A stretch of 64,000 bases of DNA from Rickettsia endosymbiont of Cantharis rufa (GTDB taxonomy: Bacteria; Pseudomonadota; Alphaproteobacteria; Rickettsiales; Rickettsiaceae), in the NCBI RefSeq assembly GCF_964026445.1, contig NZ_OZ032150.1:124001-188000 (forward strand). Direction: 5' to 3'. Positions 7,461-15,773 of this stretch are shown piece by piece. Position numbers and translations under genes: made by a program. The notes below the pieces were generated by a model that saw nothing but the letters and a program-made list of their open reading frames with translations, had not been told where the DNA came from and ran no database searches. Within the stretch, counting starts at the first letter, position 1. Every line of letters starts with the position of its first letter.

Positions 7461-8990
7461 TTATATTTTAAGTAAAATATCCGAAATTGTTGTATTTGGG
7501 AAATGTTTTTTAATTAAACCAAAATCGTTACTTGCTTCAATTTTACCGATTAACTGATTCTTTAAGATTTGCTTGCTCTGCTCTTTTATTATTACAATCT
7601 CAAACTTTTTTTTAGTAAAAGCAGTTAACAAATCTTCTATTTGTTTTTTTATTTTGCTTGTAATTTCAAGACTTACGAGTTCTAATCTATTATCACTAGG
7701 CTTTTTAAGCTCCGTGCTATTGAGCAGGAAGTAATATATATCTATCTCATTATTTTTATATAGATATTCAAGAAAATCTACAATTTCAAAATTTTTTTTT
7801 ATTTCCGAGTCGATCGATTGATTTAAATTTTGATTATTACTATCCGAACCATCAAGCAGTAGTAGCGATACCGAATATATAGATTTTATAACTAACATTT
7901 CCGTCTCTGTTAGCTGATTATAGGAAATTTTTATTTCTCGGACCCCCTTATTATATATTTGCCATAAGATTGATAAGTGCGGCAAGCTAATTTTATCCAA
8001 AATATTTTTGATTCTATCATTAAATGATTCATATATCGGCAAACTATAATTAGGTAACATTTTTACTTTATTAAGATAAGAGATAAAATCTGTTACCGAT
8101 TCTATAAAAATCTCAAGATTAACTGAAAAACCATAAAGTTCATTTATTAAGGTAATAGCTTTTTCCGTCTCCCTATGAATTATGTATTCTACAAATTCTA
8201 TTATAACGGAACTATCAACAAGCCCAAGCATTTGATTGATTACCTGCGGACTAATTATATTATCGGATTTCGCGGGCATACTAGCGGCTTGATCTAAAAT
8301 AGATACTGCATCACGTGCTGACCCTTCAGATTTGTAAGCTATAATTCTTAATGCTTCTATATCGGCTTTTAAATTTTCTTGCTTAGCTATATATTCAAGT
8401 AGCTTAAAAATCTCTTCAAAACTCAACCGCCTTAAGTCATAACGTTGACATCTTGAGATAATAGTTGCTGGTATTTTTTGTACCTCCGTTGTTGCAAAAA
8501 TAAATATTATGTGAGGCGGTGGTTCCTCTAAAGTTTTAAGAAGTGCATTAAACGCTCCTTTAGAAAGCATATGCACCTCATCAATAATGAAGATTTTGTG
8601 TTTACCTTGCAGAGGTTTATACTCAGCAGATTCGATAATTCTACGTATATCATCTACGCTAGTTTTACTTGCCGCGTCAATTTCGATTATATCAGGATGA
8701 TTATGATTATTAAAGCTGATGCAGTTTACGCATTCTTCGCATGTTTTAATAGTCGTATTTTCAGTAATTAAAGCAGAGCAGTTTACGGCTTTAGCAATAA
8801 TACGGGCGGAGGTAGTTTTACCGACCCCTCTAATACCTGTTAAAAGATAACCTCCAGCCAGCCTATCATTTAAAATAGTATAGCTTAAAACTTTGACTAA
8901 TACCTCTTGCCCCTGAAGCTCGGCAAAGTTACTAGGACGATATTTCCTTGCAAAAGGAATATACTGATTAGATGAATTTATATCGGTCAC
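7461..8990 (-). CDS. dnaX: DNA polymerase III subunit gamma/tau
   Basis: 509 residues. N-terminal clamp-loader ATPase with Walker A GIRGVGKTT (about 52-60), a zinc-binding cysteine cluster (CEECVNC after an earlier Cys), Walker B/sensor DEVHML, and the SRC arginine-finger motif in IISRCQRYDLRRL. The C-terminal third is diverged, as in other Rickettsia-type tau regions that contact the polymerase and helicase. First gene of the dnaX-ebfC pair. The start at 8990 gives the standard YIPFARKYRP N-terminus. Confidence 0.96.
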   Translation of the reverse strand: MTDINSSNQYIPFARKYRPSNFAELQGQEVLVKVLSYTILNDRLAGGYLLTGIRGVGKTTSARIIAKAVNCSALITENTTIKTCEECVNCISFNNHNHPDIIEIDAASKTSVDDIRRIIESAEYKPLQGKHKIFIIDEVHMLSKGAFNALLKTLEEPPPHIIFIFATTEVQKIPATIISRCQRYDLRRLSFEEIFKLLEYIAKQENLKADIEALRIIAYKSEGSARDAVSILDQAASMPAKSDNIISPQVINQMLGLVDSSVIIEFVEYIIHRETEKAITLINELYGFSVNLEIFIESVTDFISYLNKVKMLPNYSLPIYESFNDRIKNILDKISLPHLSILWQIYNKGVREIKISYNQLTETEMLVIKSIYSVSLLLLDGSDSNNQNLNQSIDSEIKKNFEIVDFLEYLYKNNEIDIYYFLLNSTELKKPSDNRLELVSLEITSKIKKQIEDLLTAFTKKKFEIVIIKEQSKQILKNQLIGKIEASNDFGLIKKHFPNTTISDILLKI

Positions 8991-9027
8991 GATTTAAATT
9001 TTGAAGAGTGATTTGATTTTTTCAATA

Positions 9028-9101
9028 TCATTTCTGCGAAAGCAGGGATCCATGCTAAAAAGCTTTACTTTAATGGATTCCAGCTTCCGTGGGAATGACA
9101 T
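9028..9101. repeat. Palindromic element, TGTCATTCC type (degenerate)
   Basis: TCATTTCTGCGAAAGCAGGG faces CTTCCGTGGGAATGACA across an AAGCTTTACTTTAATGG spacer. Arms are worn relative to the other members, suggesting an older copy. It lies upstream of dnaX. Confidence 0.7.
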
Positions 9102-9179
9102 AAACGAGCCATGCGGTCAAAAGCCACGGCATGACAGTATAACTGTATTTACTCGAAGTATTTTTGAAATTGAATTTTA

Positions 9180-9245
9180 TTTTTTAAGAGGGAATAGCGG
9201 AGCGTACATTTAGTACGTGAGCATATGAACTCTCAAGTAAAATAA
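9180..9245. repeat. Palindromic element, GCGTA..TACGTGAGC type
   Basis: Contains GCGGAGCGTACATTTAGTAC followed by GTGAGCATATGAACTCTC, related to the elements at 12957, 40030 and the one inside the PBP1A gene at 42830. Boundaries are approximate. Confidence 0.55.
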
Positions 9246-9274
9246 AAGAGCAATTTTAAAAAGACGAGAGGTAA

Positions 9275-9361
9275 ATGCTAGTAATAACCCACCGAATCTC
9301 ACTCCGGCTGCTTCCTTTCAGACCTGACCGACTAAACAAGCACAGTGCCCACTACTAGCAT
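9275..9361 (-). ncRNA. ffs: Signal recognition particle RNA (4.5S type)
   Basis: On the minus strand the conserved SRP apical sequence GGTCAGGTCTGAAAGGAAGC is flanked by pairing arms. The outer arms ATGCTAGTA (from 9361) and TACTAGCAT (to 9275) close the long hairpin. The RNA binds Ffh and assists co-translational targeting to the membrane. The transcript may extend a few bases beyond each arm. The tetraloop-proximal GGAAGCAGCC is intact. Confidence 0.95.
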
Positions 9362-9380
9362 AATTAACATAACCTGTTTA

Positions 9381-10022
9381 TCAGGAAGAGACAACATATT
9401 TTTTTTCTATTTCTGCTTTTGTTAACCTCTCAGGCGGACCAAATATTTCAGGATTTTTTAATTTAAACAGATCATCGGAAAATTTTTGTACTTTAGCTAT
9501 TTTATCAAAAGTAATAGTGACTATATTATTATCTTCAAATATTTTTAATGTTTCAATTTGTTTAATAGCTTTATTAAAAGTAATTTCGCTACGCTTTTCC
9601 GTTAGAGTATGATGGATAGTAATTTTAAAAATATTTCCTTCATCAATTACCGATTCAAAAACAAAATCCTTGTCAAAATTCTCATTATCACCGAGTAAAA
9701 AATTAAATGTATTTTCAGCTCGAGCGATTCGGCTTACTTGCTCCATATCATAATCATACATTGATACAAAATTTTTAGTACCTATTATAACTAATGGAAA
9801 GGGAAGATAATAATTACATCGAAAATTATAAGGCTTGTTGATCAACAATTTTCCTTTAACTATATTAGCCCTAGAATCTTCTTGAGTAAAATCTATTGCA
9901 ACCGATTTTATCGTACGTAGATAAGTTTTTAGCCCCGAAATAGCTGTTTTATCATCTACCCCAAACGCTAAGCTTGAATTCACAAAAAGATAAATAATGA
10001 TTAGAAAAAATATTTTTTTCAT
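9381..10022 (-). CDS. lolA: LolA-like periplasmic lipoprotein carrier
   Basis: 213 residues from ATG at 10020-10022, which directly gives a signal peptide (MKKIFFLIIIYLFVNSSLAF). The mature part has LRTIKSVAIDFTQED, KGKLLINKPYNFRCNY, DYDMEQVSRI and a C-terminal DKIAKVQKFSDDLFKLKNPE, the LolA fold that ferries lipoproteins from the LolCDE complex to the outer membrane. A longer frame back to 10181 would mask the signal peptide, so the internal start is preferred. It diverges from pntA across about 76 bp. Confidence 0.85.
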   Translation of the reverse strand: MKKIFFLIIIYLFVNSSLAFGVDDKTAISGLKTYLRTIKSVAIDFTQEDSRANIVKGKLLINKPYNFRCNYYLPFPLVIIGTKNFVSMYDYDMEQVSRIARAENTFNFLLGDNENFDKDFVFESVIDEGNIFKITIHHTLTEKRSEITFNKAIKQIETLKIFEDNNIVTITFDKIAKVQKFSDDLFKLKNPEIFGPPERLTKAEIEKKYVVSS

Positions 10023-10098
10023 TTTCGTTGTCTTATACTTTAAATTATGTTTAAAATACCTTATGTATTCAGTTAATGCAAAAGTATAATTAGTATTT

Positions 10099-11220
10099 AT
10101 GAAAATTGTTGCTTTAAAAGAAAAAACCCTGCATGAGTCGCGTACCGCTATAACACCTGAAGTAGCGGGATTGCTAGTCAAAAAAGGCTATGCGGTTACG
10201 GTAGAAAAAGATATAGGGTTTTCTGCTGGCTTTCTTGATGAAGAATATGCCGCTCTAGGTGCTAAGATATCCTCAGTTCCGCTCGAAATTATTTCTGATG
10301 CTGATATTATATTAAAGGTGCAACCTTCATCCATTACGGATAAATATAGTGAGCTTGAATTTGCAAAAAAAGGAGCAATTATTGTAGGCTTATTGTCACC
10401 TTATTTAAATCATGAATATATAAAAGCGGCAGCTAAAAAAAATCTTACTACCTTTGCTATGGAGTTTGTATCGAGAATTACTAAAGCACAAAATATGGAT
10501 GCTTTATCTTCTCAAAGTAATCTAGTTGGATATAGAGCGGTAATTGAAGCAAGCTATCATTATACAAGAGCTTTTCCTATGATGATGACGGCAGCAGGAA
10601 CTATTTCACCGTGTAAAACTTTGGTCCTTGGTATCGGCGTTGCAGGTCTTCAAGCTATTGCAACGGCAAAAAGGCTCGGTAGTATTGTTGCAGGATACGA
10701 TGTGAGAGCTGCTACTAAAGAGCAGGTAGAAAGCTTAGGAGCCAAGTTTGTTTCACCGGAACTACAAGAAGATTTACAAGATAAATCAGGCTATGCTCAC
10801 GAGAGCTCAGAAGATTACCAAGCTAAACAAGAAGAGTTTTTAGCAAAAATTATTAAAGGATACGATATAGTTATTACTACTGCACAAATTCCTGGAAAAA
10901 AAGCACCGTTACTTGTTACAAAAAAAATGCTGGAATCGATGAAGTATGGCTCAGTGATTGTTGATATAGCGACTTCTACAGGTGGGAATGTGGAAGGATC
11001 AGAACCGGATAAGATCGTCACTAAGCACGGAGTTACCATAATAGGCTTATCAAATCTTGAAGCCAAAATTGCTACCGACAGCTCAAAATTATATTCCAAA
11101 AATTTGTATAATTTTTTAAATTACGCTTTGCAAGACGGTAAATTTAATATGAATGATGAGCTAGTACGTGATATGTTGATTACTAAAGATGGCAAAATTG
11201 TGAGCGAGAAAATCAAATGA
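10099..11220 (+). CDS. pntAA: NAD(P) transhydrogenase subunit alpha part 1 (domain I)
   Basis: 373 residues beginning MKIVALKEKTLHESRTAITP, with the NAD-binding fold (VLGIGVAGLQAIATAKRLG, about 176-194), TTAQIPGKKAPLLV and DIATSTGGNVEGS. This soluble domain transfers hydride between NADH and NADP in the proton-translocating membrane enzyme. The gene ends at 11220 and the membrane part of alpha follows as a separate gene at 11331, the split arrangement common in alphaproteobacteria. The beta subunit gene is not in this window's neighbourhood. Confidence 0.95.
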   Translation: MKIVALKEKTLHESRTAITPEVAGLLVKKGYAVTVEKDIGFSAGFLDEEYAALGAKISSVPLEIISDADIILKVQPSSITDKYSELEFAKKGAIIVGLLSPYLNHEYIKAAAKKNLTTFAMEFVSRITKAQNMDALSSQSNLVGYRAVIEASYHYTRAFPMMMTAAGTISPCKTLVLGIGVAGLQAIATAKRLGSIVAGYDVRAATKEQVESLGAKFVSPELQEDLQDKSGYAHESSEDYQAKQEEFLAKIIKGYDIVITTAQIPGKKAPLLVTKKMLESMKYGSVIVDIATSTGGNVEGSEPDKIVTKHGVTIIGLSNLEAKIATDSSKLYSKNLYNFLNYALQDGKFNMNDELVRDMLITKDGKIVSEKIK

Positions 11221-11225
11221 TTATG

Positions 11226-11304
11226 TGTCATACCGCGACTTGATCGCGGTATCTCAGGACGCAGTCTGTGATACAAGATCCCGTGGTCAAGCCACGGGAT
11301 GACA
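11226..11304. repeat. Palindromic element, TGTCAT-CCGTGGCTTGAC type
   Basis: TGTCATACCGCGACTTGATC at the left and GTCAAGCCACGGGATGACA at the right, with an internal CAGTCTGTGAT segment. This second repeat family also occurs at 17736, 55541, 57062 and 57571. It separates the two pntA genes. Confidence 0.85.
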
Positions 11305-11330
11305 ATGAAAATACTAACCAAGAGAAAAAT

Positions 11331-11729
11331 ATGAATCAATTACCGATAATAGCGAAGCAGGTGGCTGAAATTGCTCATAATACCCAAGAATTATCAGATA
11401 AGTTAAAAGATTTAGTAATAGATACTAGTTGGCAAACGAACACAAGTACTATAGACCCACTAGTATTTGCTATAACTATTTTTGTATTAGCTTCTTTTGT
11501 AGGCTATTATGTTGTATGGAAAGTAACGCCGGCACTTCATACCCCGCTTATGTCTATTACTAACGCTATTTCAGGTATTATAGTTCTTAGTTCTATGATT
11601 GCCGCAAGTAGTTCTGCTTTGGGAGTTTCTGGTCTACTTGGGTATTTTGCAACTTTACTTGCTTCTATAAACATTTTCGGCGGATTTATAGTGACAAAAA
11701 GAATGCTAGAGATGTTTAAGAAAAAATAA
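11331..11729 (+). CDS. pntAB: NAD(P) transhydrogenase subunit alpha part 2 (membrane domain)
   Basis: 132 residues from ATG 11331 ([20 protein letters not shown]). Three or four hydrophobic helices follow ([57 protein letters not shown]). This is the short PntAB membrane piece contributing to the proton channel. A frame upstream to 11268 lies in the palindromic repeat and is rejected. The TRM-type ending MLEMFKKK is typical. Pairs with the domain I gene 110 bp upstream. Confidence 0.93.
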   Translation: MNQLPIIAKQVAEIAHNTQELSDKLKDLVIDTSWQTNTSTIDPLVFAITIFVLASFVGYYVVWKVTPALHTPLMSITNAISGIIVLSSMIAASSSALGVSGLLGYFATLLASINIFGGFIVTKRMLEMFKKK

Positions 11730-11800
11730 ATACAGCATAATAGGACTGTGTATAAATAATATAATAAGTTACTACTTTTCATTTATTCTAATATGTAACT

Positions 11801-12218
11801 ATGTATACAACATATAGATCGAAAAATTCTCTTATAAACGGCTTGTTGAATTTAATTGCACATTATGGTCTAATACTATGTTTTCTAATGATTACCTCTT
11901 GTGCTACAAGATATGAGATTATTTCGCCAAATACTGCAGAAGGTAGAAAATGTGCCAATGAATGCTTATTAGAAAAAGAAAGATGTATGCAAAACTGTGA
12001 TATGTATAATACACAATGTAATTTACTTAATCAACTAAATGCTCAAAATAGCTATTTAATCTCGCAACAAGCTGTCAAAATCAATAAGGATAGCAAATAT
12101 ACACCACACTTTAGTAACCATCAAAATAATCTTTGCAATAATTTCAGTTGTAGTTGGCGTTGAAAACTACCATATTTGCCACAAGAACTGCGGCGGAGAG
12201 GTTATAGCGATAAAATAA
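11801..12218 (+). pseudogene. Cysteine-rich lipoprotein, frameshifted near its C-terminus
   Basis: The intact frame 11801-12163 gives 120 residues: a hydrophobic signal (LIAHYGLILCFLMITSC) with a lipobox-like ITSC at Cys34, then CANECLLEKERCMQNCDMYN, a repeated Cys pattern. It stops at TGA 12161-12163. In the next frame from about 12150 the sequence reads VGVENYHICHKNCGGEVIAI and ends at TAA 12216-12218, continuing the same Cys-rich style. This suggests a recent one-base shift. The 120-residue product could still be exported. Function unknown; possibly an outer-membrane lipoprotein. Confidence 0.55.
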
Positions 12219-12347
12219 AATATTTTAACCTAATTGCAAAGAGCAAAAGTGTCTTCTTCAAACTCTTTTTTATTAAGAGTTATGCAAAAAGGTCTACTGC
12301 TATGGTATTAACTTAGCTATTTTTATTAGTAATAAGAAAAAGTTAAG

Positions 12348-12836
12348 CTAAAGCTCTAATTCCTTATATTCAACTTTAACTACCTCGTATGATTTTGTTC
12401 CTCCCGGTGTTGTAACTTCTGCAATATCACCTACCGATTTTCCAATCAAAGCTTTTGCTATAGGAGAAGCGATTGAAACTCTTTTTCTAGTGATATCGGC
12501 TTCATATTCTCCTACAATAACATATGTTACTTCCTCTTCAGTATCGTCGTCGATCAAAGTAACTGTAGCCCCGAATTTTATGTTATCTCCCGATAGTTTG
12601 CCAATATCAATAATTTCCGCTCTTGCCGTCATATCTTCAAGCTCCTTAATACGCCCTTCTATAAATGCTTGTTTCTCACGCGCTGCTTCATATTCCGCAT
12701 TCTCGGATAAATCACCGTGTTCTCGTGCTTCTGCTATATCCTCACTAATTTTTTTACGCTCTACATGTTTTAAATGCTTAAGCCCACGTTCTAATTTTTC
12801 AAAACCTTTAGCGGTGATAGGAAATTTTGTATTCAT
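12348..12836 (-). CDS. greA: Transcription elongation factor GreA
   Basis: 162 residues from ATG 12834-12836 ([20 protein letters not shown]). The N-terminal coiled coil carries the tip acidic residues ([20 protein letters not shown]), followed by the FKBP-like domain ([34 protein letters not shown]). GreA enters the RNA polymerase secondary channel to stimulate cleavage of backtracked transcripts. An upstream in-frame extension to 12926 is rejected because family members start at this Met. Single gene; intact. Confidence 0.96.
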   Translation of the reverse strand: MNTKFPITAKGFEKLERGLKHLKHVERKKISEDIAEAREHGDLSENAEYEAAREKQAFIEGRIKELEDMTARAEIIDIGKLSGDNIKFGATVTLIDDDTEEEVTYVIVGEYEADITRKRVSIASPIAKALIGKSVGDIAEVTTPGGTKSYEVVKVEYKELEL

Positions 12837-12956
12837 AATTATATTGTGTAAATTTAGTAGTTTTAGTATACTATTTTCAATAATATAGATTTCAGCAAGT
12901 ATATTTGTAATAGTTAAATTTGTCAAATAAGCCTTTTTAATTATTTTTCATATGCA

Positions 12957-13085
12957 GCGTAATTCAAAAAGGTTCAGACAAGATGAGTTTAAAGGGCGAG
13001 TCCGCACAGCGTATAAAAATACGTGAGCACAGGCGAGTCCTACAAAATTCGCTCGGATCAAGCTTTTTGAATTATGCTGTAACAT
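12957..13085. repeat. Palindromic element, GCGTA..TACGTGAGC type
   Basis: Outer arms ATTCAAAAAG (about 12962) and CTTTTTGAATTATGCTG (about 13063) enclose GGGCGAGTCC, the core GCGTATAAAAATACGTGAGC, and AGGCGAGTCC. The core closely matches the segment at 42853-42884 inside the PBP1A gene. It looks like a complete intergenic member of a Rickettsia palindromic element family. Confidence 0.75.
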
Positions 13086-13105
13086 AGCAATCAATTAGTA
13101 ATCTT

Positions 13106-13720
13106 ATGGCAATCAAAGATTTTGACTTTGAAAAAAAGCGTAAAATTTTCCACCTATCGGCTATAATATTTCCGCTGATTTATTTATTTATTTCAAGAAC
13201 AACCATTGCATTACTATTATTTATAATAACTGCTATTACTTTATATTTAGATATATCGCGTCATAATAATGCAAAAATTAGCGAACTTGTGACTAGATTT
13301 TTTTCAAAAGTTATAAGGTTTGAAGAAAATAACGGCTCTTTTGCTTTAAGCGGTATTAGCTCTATGATACTTGGTTTTTTCTTGACTACTATTCTTTTTC
13401 CTAAAAATTTAGTAATTTGCTCGTGGTTAATTTTAATTATTTCTGATTGTTTAGCAGCTCTCGTTGGCGTTAAAATAGGCAATAGTTTAAGTAACGGTAA
13501 ATCGATAGCAGGTTCTATTGCCTTCTTAACTTCTGCAATTTTTATAAGTATATTAGTATATTTCTACTTAGGGTATAATACAAGTTTTATTATTATTATT
13601 ATAAGCTGCATAGGGACTGCGGCAGCTGAATTTTATTCAAAAGATTTAAGAATTAACGATAATTTATCTATACCTCTTTCTTATTGTCTTTCTACTGCTA
13701 TTCTTTCTTATATAATATGA
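13106..13720 (+). CDS. SEC59/DGK1/VTE5-like integral membrane lipid kinase or CTP transferase
   Basis: 204 residues with about six or seven hydrophobic helices. The N-terminal KKRKIFHLSAIIFPLIYLF matches the K-R-K-x-x-H motif of the CTP-dependent dolichol/phytol/diacylglycerol kinase superfamily, and a later LIISDCLAALVGVKIGNS resembles its conserved D-x-x-A-x-x-x-G segment. Later GTAAAEFYSKDLRINDNLSI also fits. Probable role: phosphorylating a membrane lipid alcohol with CTP. The exact substrate is not readable. Start ATG 13106 is 20 nt after the palindromic element. Intact. Confidence 0.72.
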   Translation: MAIKDFDFEKKRKIFHLSAIIFPLIYLFISRTTIALLLFIITAITLYLDISRHNNAKISELVTRFFSKVIRFEENNGSFALSGISSMILGFFLTTILFPKNLVICSWLILIISDCLAALVGVKIGNSLSNGKSIAGSIAFLTSAIFISILVYFYLGYNTSFIIIIISCIGTAAAEFYSKDLRINDNLSIPLSYCLSTAILSYII

Positions 13721-13872
13721 TATACTCGCCCCACTTGAAAAATTGGCAGCAATGTCTTTGTAAGTTCTCGGATGCTGAAAGTTTAATAACTGCTTCTGCT
13801 CGGCTTACAGCTAGATTACTTTTTTCCAAGTTGAACTTCGTATAACAACTCTTCATTCCACAGGAGTATATA

Positions 13873-15660
13873 ATGAGAATTACACCGGAATTTTATGAGT
13901 TTTTAAGAAACCGTATTAATATATCTGATGTAGTACGGCAAAAAGTAGCCTTAACTAGAAAATCCGGTAACTATGTAGGTTTATGTCCTTTTCATCAAGA
14001 AAAAACTCCATCTTTCACAGTTAGTGATAGTAAGAGATTTTTCTATTGTTTTGGTTGTAAAGCAGCCGGTGACGTTATAAAGTTTACTTCTAATATTAGC
14101 GGTTTATCCTATAATGAGTCTGCTATAAAGCTTGCAACTGATTACGGTATAGAGATACCGAAATTAACTGTGAAACAGAAAGAATTTTATGAAGAATCTG
14201 ATGAAATTTTAAATATTTTAGAACTCACCAATAAGTTTTTCAGAACGCAGTTAACACCTGAAATATTAAATTATCTACACCGAAGAAATATTACCGAAGA
14301 AACAGTAAAAGAGTTTTCAATAGGTTTTGCTCCAAGGAATAATAAATTTGAAAAGTTTTTTCATGATAAGAATATTGATATTACAAAACTCGGTAAAGCG
14401 GGTCTAATTGGCAGGAGAGAAAACGGAGAAATATATAATTTGTTTTCTAACCGTATTACCATTCCAATTAGAAATATTTACAATAAAATTGTAGGCTTTG
14501 GCGGCAGAGTGTTAGGGGAGGGGTTGCCTAAATATTTAAATTCACCTGAAACTATAGTATTTCAAAAAAGCGAAACTTTATATGGTGAGCATAAGGCGAT
14601 AAGCAGTAGCTATAAAAAAAATCACTCGATTTTAGTGGAAGGTTATTTTGATGTTATAGCGCTACATCAAGCAGGTTTTAGCGAAACGGTTGCGAGTCTT
14701 GGTACTAGTGTTACTGAGAATCATTTACATAAATTATGGCGTGCCGGTGATGAAATTATATTATGCCTTGACGGAGATAATGCAGGTATAAAAGCTAGCA
14801 TAAGAACTATTAATCTAGCATTACCTATTATTAATAGTGAAAAGAAAATTTCTTTTATTAGGCTGCCAAGCGGACTTGATCCCGACGATGCAGTAAGTAA
14901 AAACGGTGCTGATTTTTTTACAAAGCTTATAGATAAAAGAATAAGCCTATCAGAAATGATTTGGCATATTGAGTATAACGGTAAGAGTTTTAAAACTGCA
15001 GAAGAAAAAGCTAATTTAGAAAAAAATTTAAAGGATTATTGCGGCAAAATATCGGATAGTAATTTAAGAGCGAGTTATTATAGATTTTTTAAAGATCAAA
15101 TATGGCAGAATTTATTAACAAACCAGAAAAAAGTTGTAACTAAAAACTCAAATTTAGCTCCTATAATTTCAAGTCACAGCTATTCAGAGCTTGAAATGCT
15201 AGAACACGCTTTTTGTGCTTTGTTGGTTAAATTTCCTACAATACTTGAAGAAAAAGATATTAAAGATTTTATCCTAAACTTAAATTTTAATAATAAATCG
15301 CTTGAAGAATTTCGTAATTGGTATTTTAACGAAATTATAGATAATAACGTAGAAGCGGGTGAAATTGCTGCAATTGTGGAAAAAACTAGCTTTTCTGATA
15401 TTTTTTTATTATTATCAAAAACGAATAACTTATTTTTAGATACCTCATTTAATAAAAATAATGTCAGACTAGATTTATTATGGCAGTGGCTACATAAGAA
15501 ATATTATCTAATAAATTTACAACAAGAATATGCTATCACTATAAGCAGCATTGATAATCACGATTTTGAGAAAGTTTTACTATATAAAAAAGAAATTCTG
15601 AAGATTGCAAATGAACTGCAAGTTTTAAACGAATCTTTTATTAACCACATGACAACTTAG
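13873..15660 (+). CDS. dnaG: DNA primase
   Basis: 595 residues. N-terminal CHC2 zinc ribbon (Cys38, His41, Cys59, Cys62 in LCPFHQEKTPSF and FYCFGCKAAGDV), RNA polymerase basin (NRITIPIRNIYNKIVGFGGR, PKYLNSPET), and TOPRIM with the VEGYFDVIALHQAG Glu and LDGDNAG Asp motifs. C-terminal helicase-binding domain is diverged. It makes RNA primers at the fork. A CAGGAG Shine-Dalgarno precedes ATG 13873. Followed by rpoD, giving the dnaG-rpoD core of the macromolecular synthesis operon without rpsU. Ends in a hairpin. Confidence 0.97.
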   Translation: MRITPEFYEFLRNRINISDVVRQKVALTRKSGNYVGLCPFHQEKTPSFTVSDSKRFFYCFGCKAAGDVIKFTSNISGLSYNESAIKLATDYGIEIPKLTVKQKEFYEESDEILNILELTNKFFRTQLTPEILNYLHRRNITEETVKEFSIGFAPRNNKFEKFFHDKNIDITKLGKAGLIGRRENGEIYNLFSNRITIPIRNIYNKIVGFGGRVLGEGLPKYLNSPETIVFQKSETLYGEHKAISSSYKKNHSILVEGYFDVIALHQAGFSETVASLGTSVTENHLHKLWRAGDEIILCLDGDNAGIKASIRTINLALPIINSEKKISFIRLPSGLDPDDAVSKNGADFFTKLIDKRISLSEMIWHIEYNGKSFKTAEEKANLEKNLKDYCGKISDSNLRASYYRFFKDQIWQNLLTNQKKVVTKNSNLAPIISSHSYSELEMLEHAFCALLVKFPTILEEKDIKDFILNLNFNNKSLEEFRNWYFNEIIDNNVEAGEIAAIVEKTSFSDIFLLLSKTNNLFLDTSFNKNNVRLDLLWQWLHKKYYLINLQQEYAITISSIDNHDFEKVLLYKKEILKIANELQVLNESFINHMTT

Positions 15661-15716
15661 GTTCTTTGTACTTTTGATTAAATATGATTATTTTATTAAA
15701 AGTACAAAGAACCTAA
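15657..15716. terminator. Perfect 19-bp inverted repeat between dnaG and rpoD
   Basis: Arms 15657-15675 (TTAGGTTCTTTGTACTTTT) and 15698-15716 are exact reverse complements around a 22-nt AT-rich loop. The stem includes the dnaG stop codon. There is no long U tract after it, so it may be an attenuator or processing site in the dnaG-rpoD transcript instead of a full terminator. Confidence 0.6.
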
Positions 15717-15773
15717 CATAAGTTTAAAAAAGTCTTAAGCTTATGATTAACTTAATTTATCCTAAGGTATTTA

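Noticed and set aside
9262..9375. tRNA or tmRNA in the dnaX-lolA spacer
   Set aside because: The conserved GGTCAGGTCTGAAAGGAAGC loop identifies SRP RNA instead; no cloverleaf is seen.
10023..10181. N-terminal extension of the LolA-like protein to 10181
   Set aside because: It overlaps the pntA start on the other strand and would hide the clear signal peptide starting at 10022.
11221..11339. Missing pntB as a deletion at this locus
   Set aside because: pntB is not always adjacent in alphaproteobacteria, and there is no remnant or IS scar here, so absence from the window is not evidence of loss.
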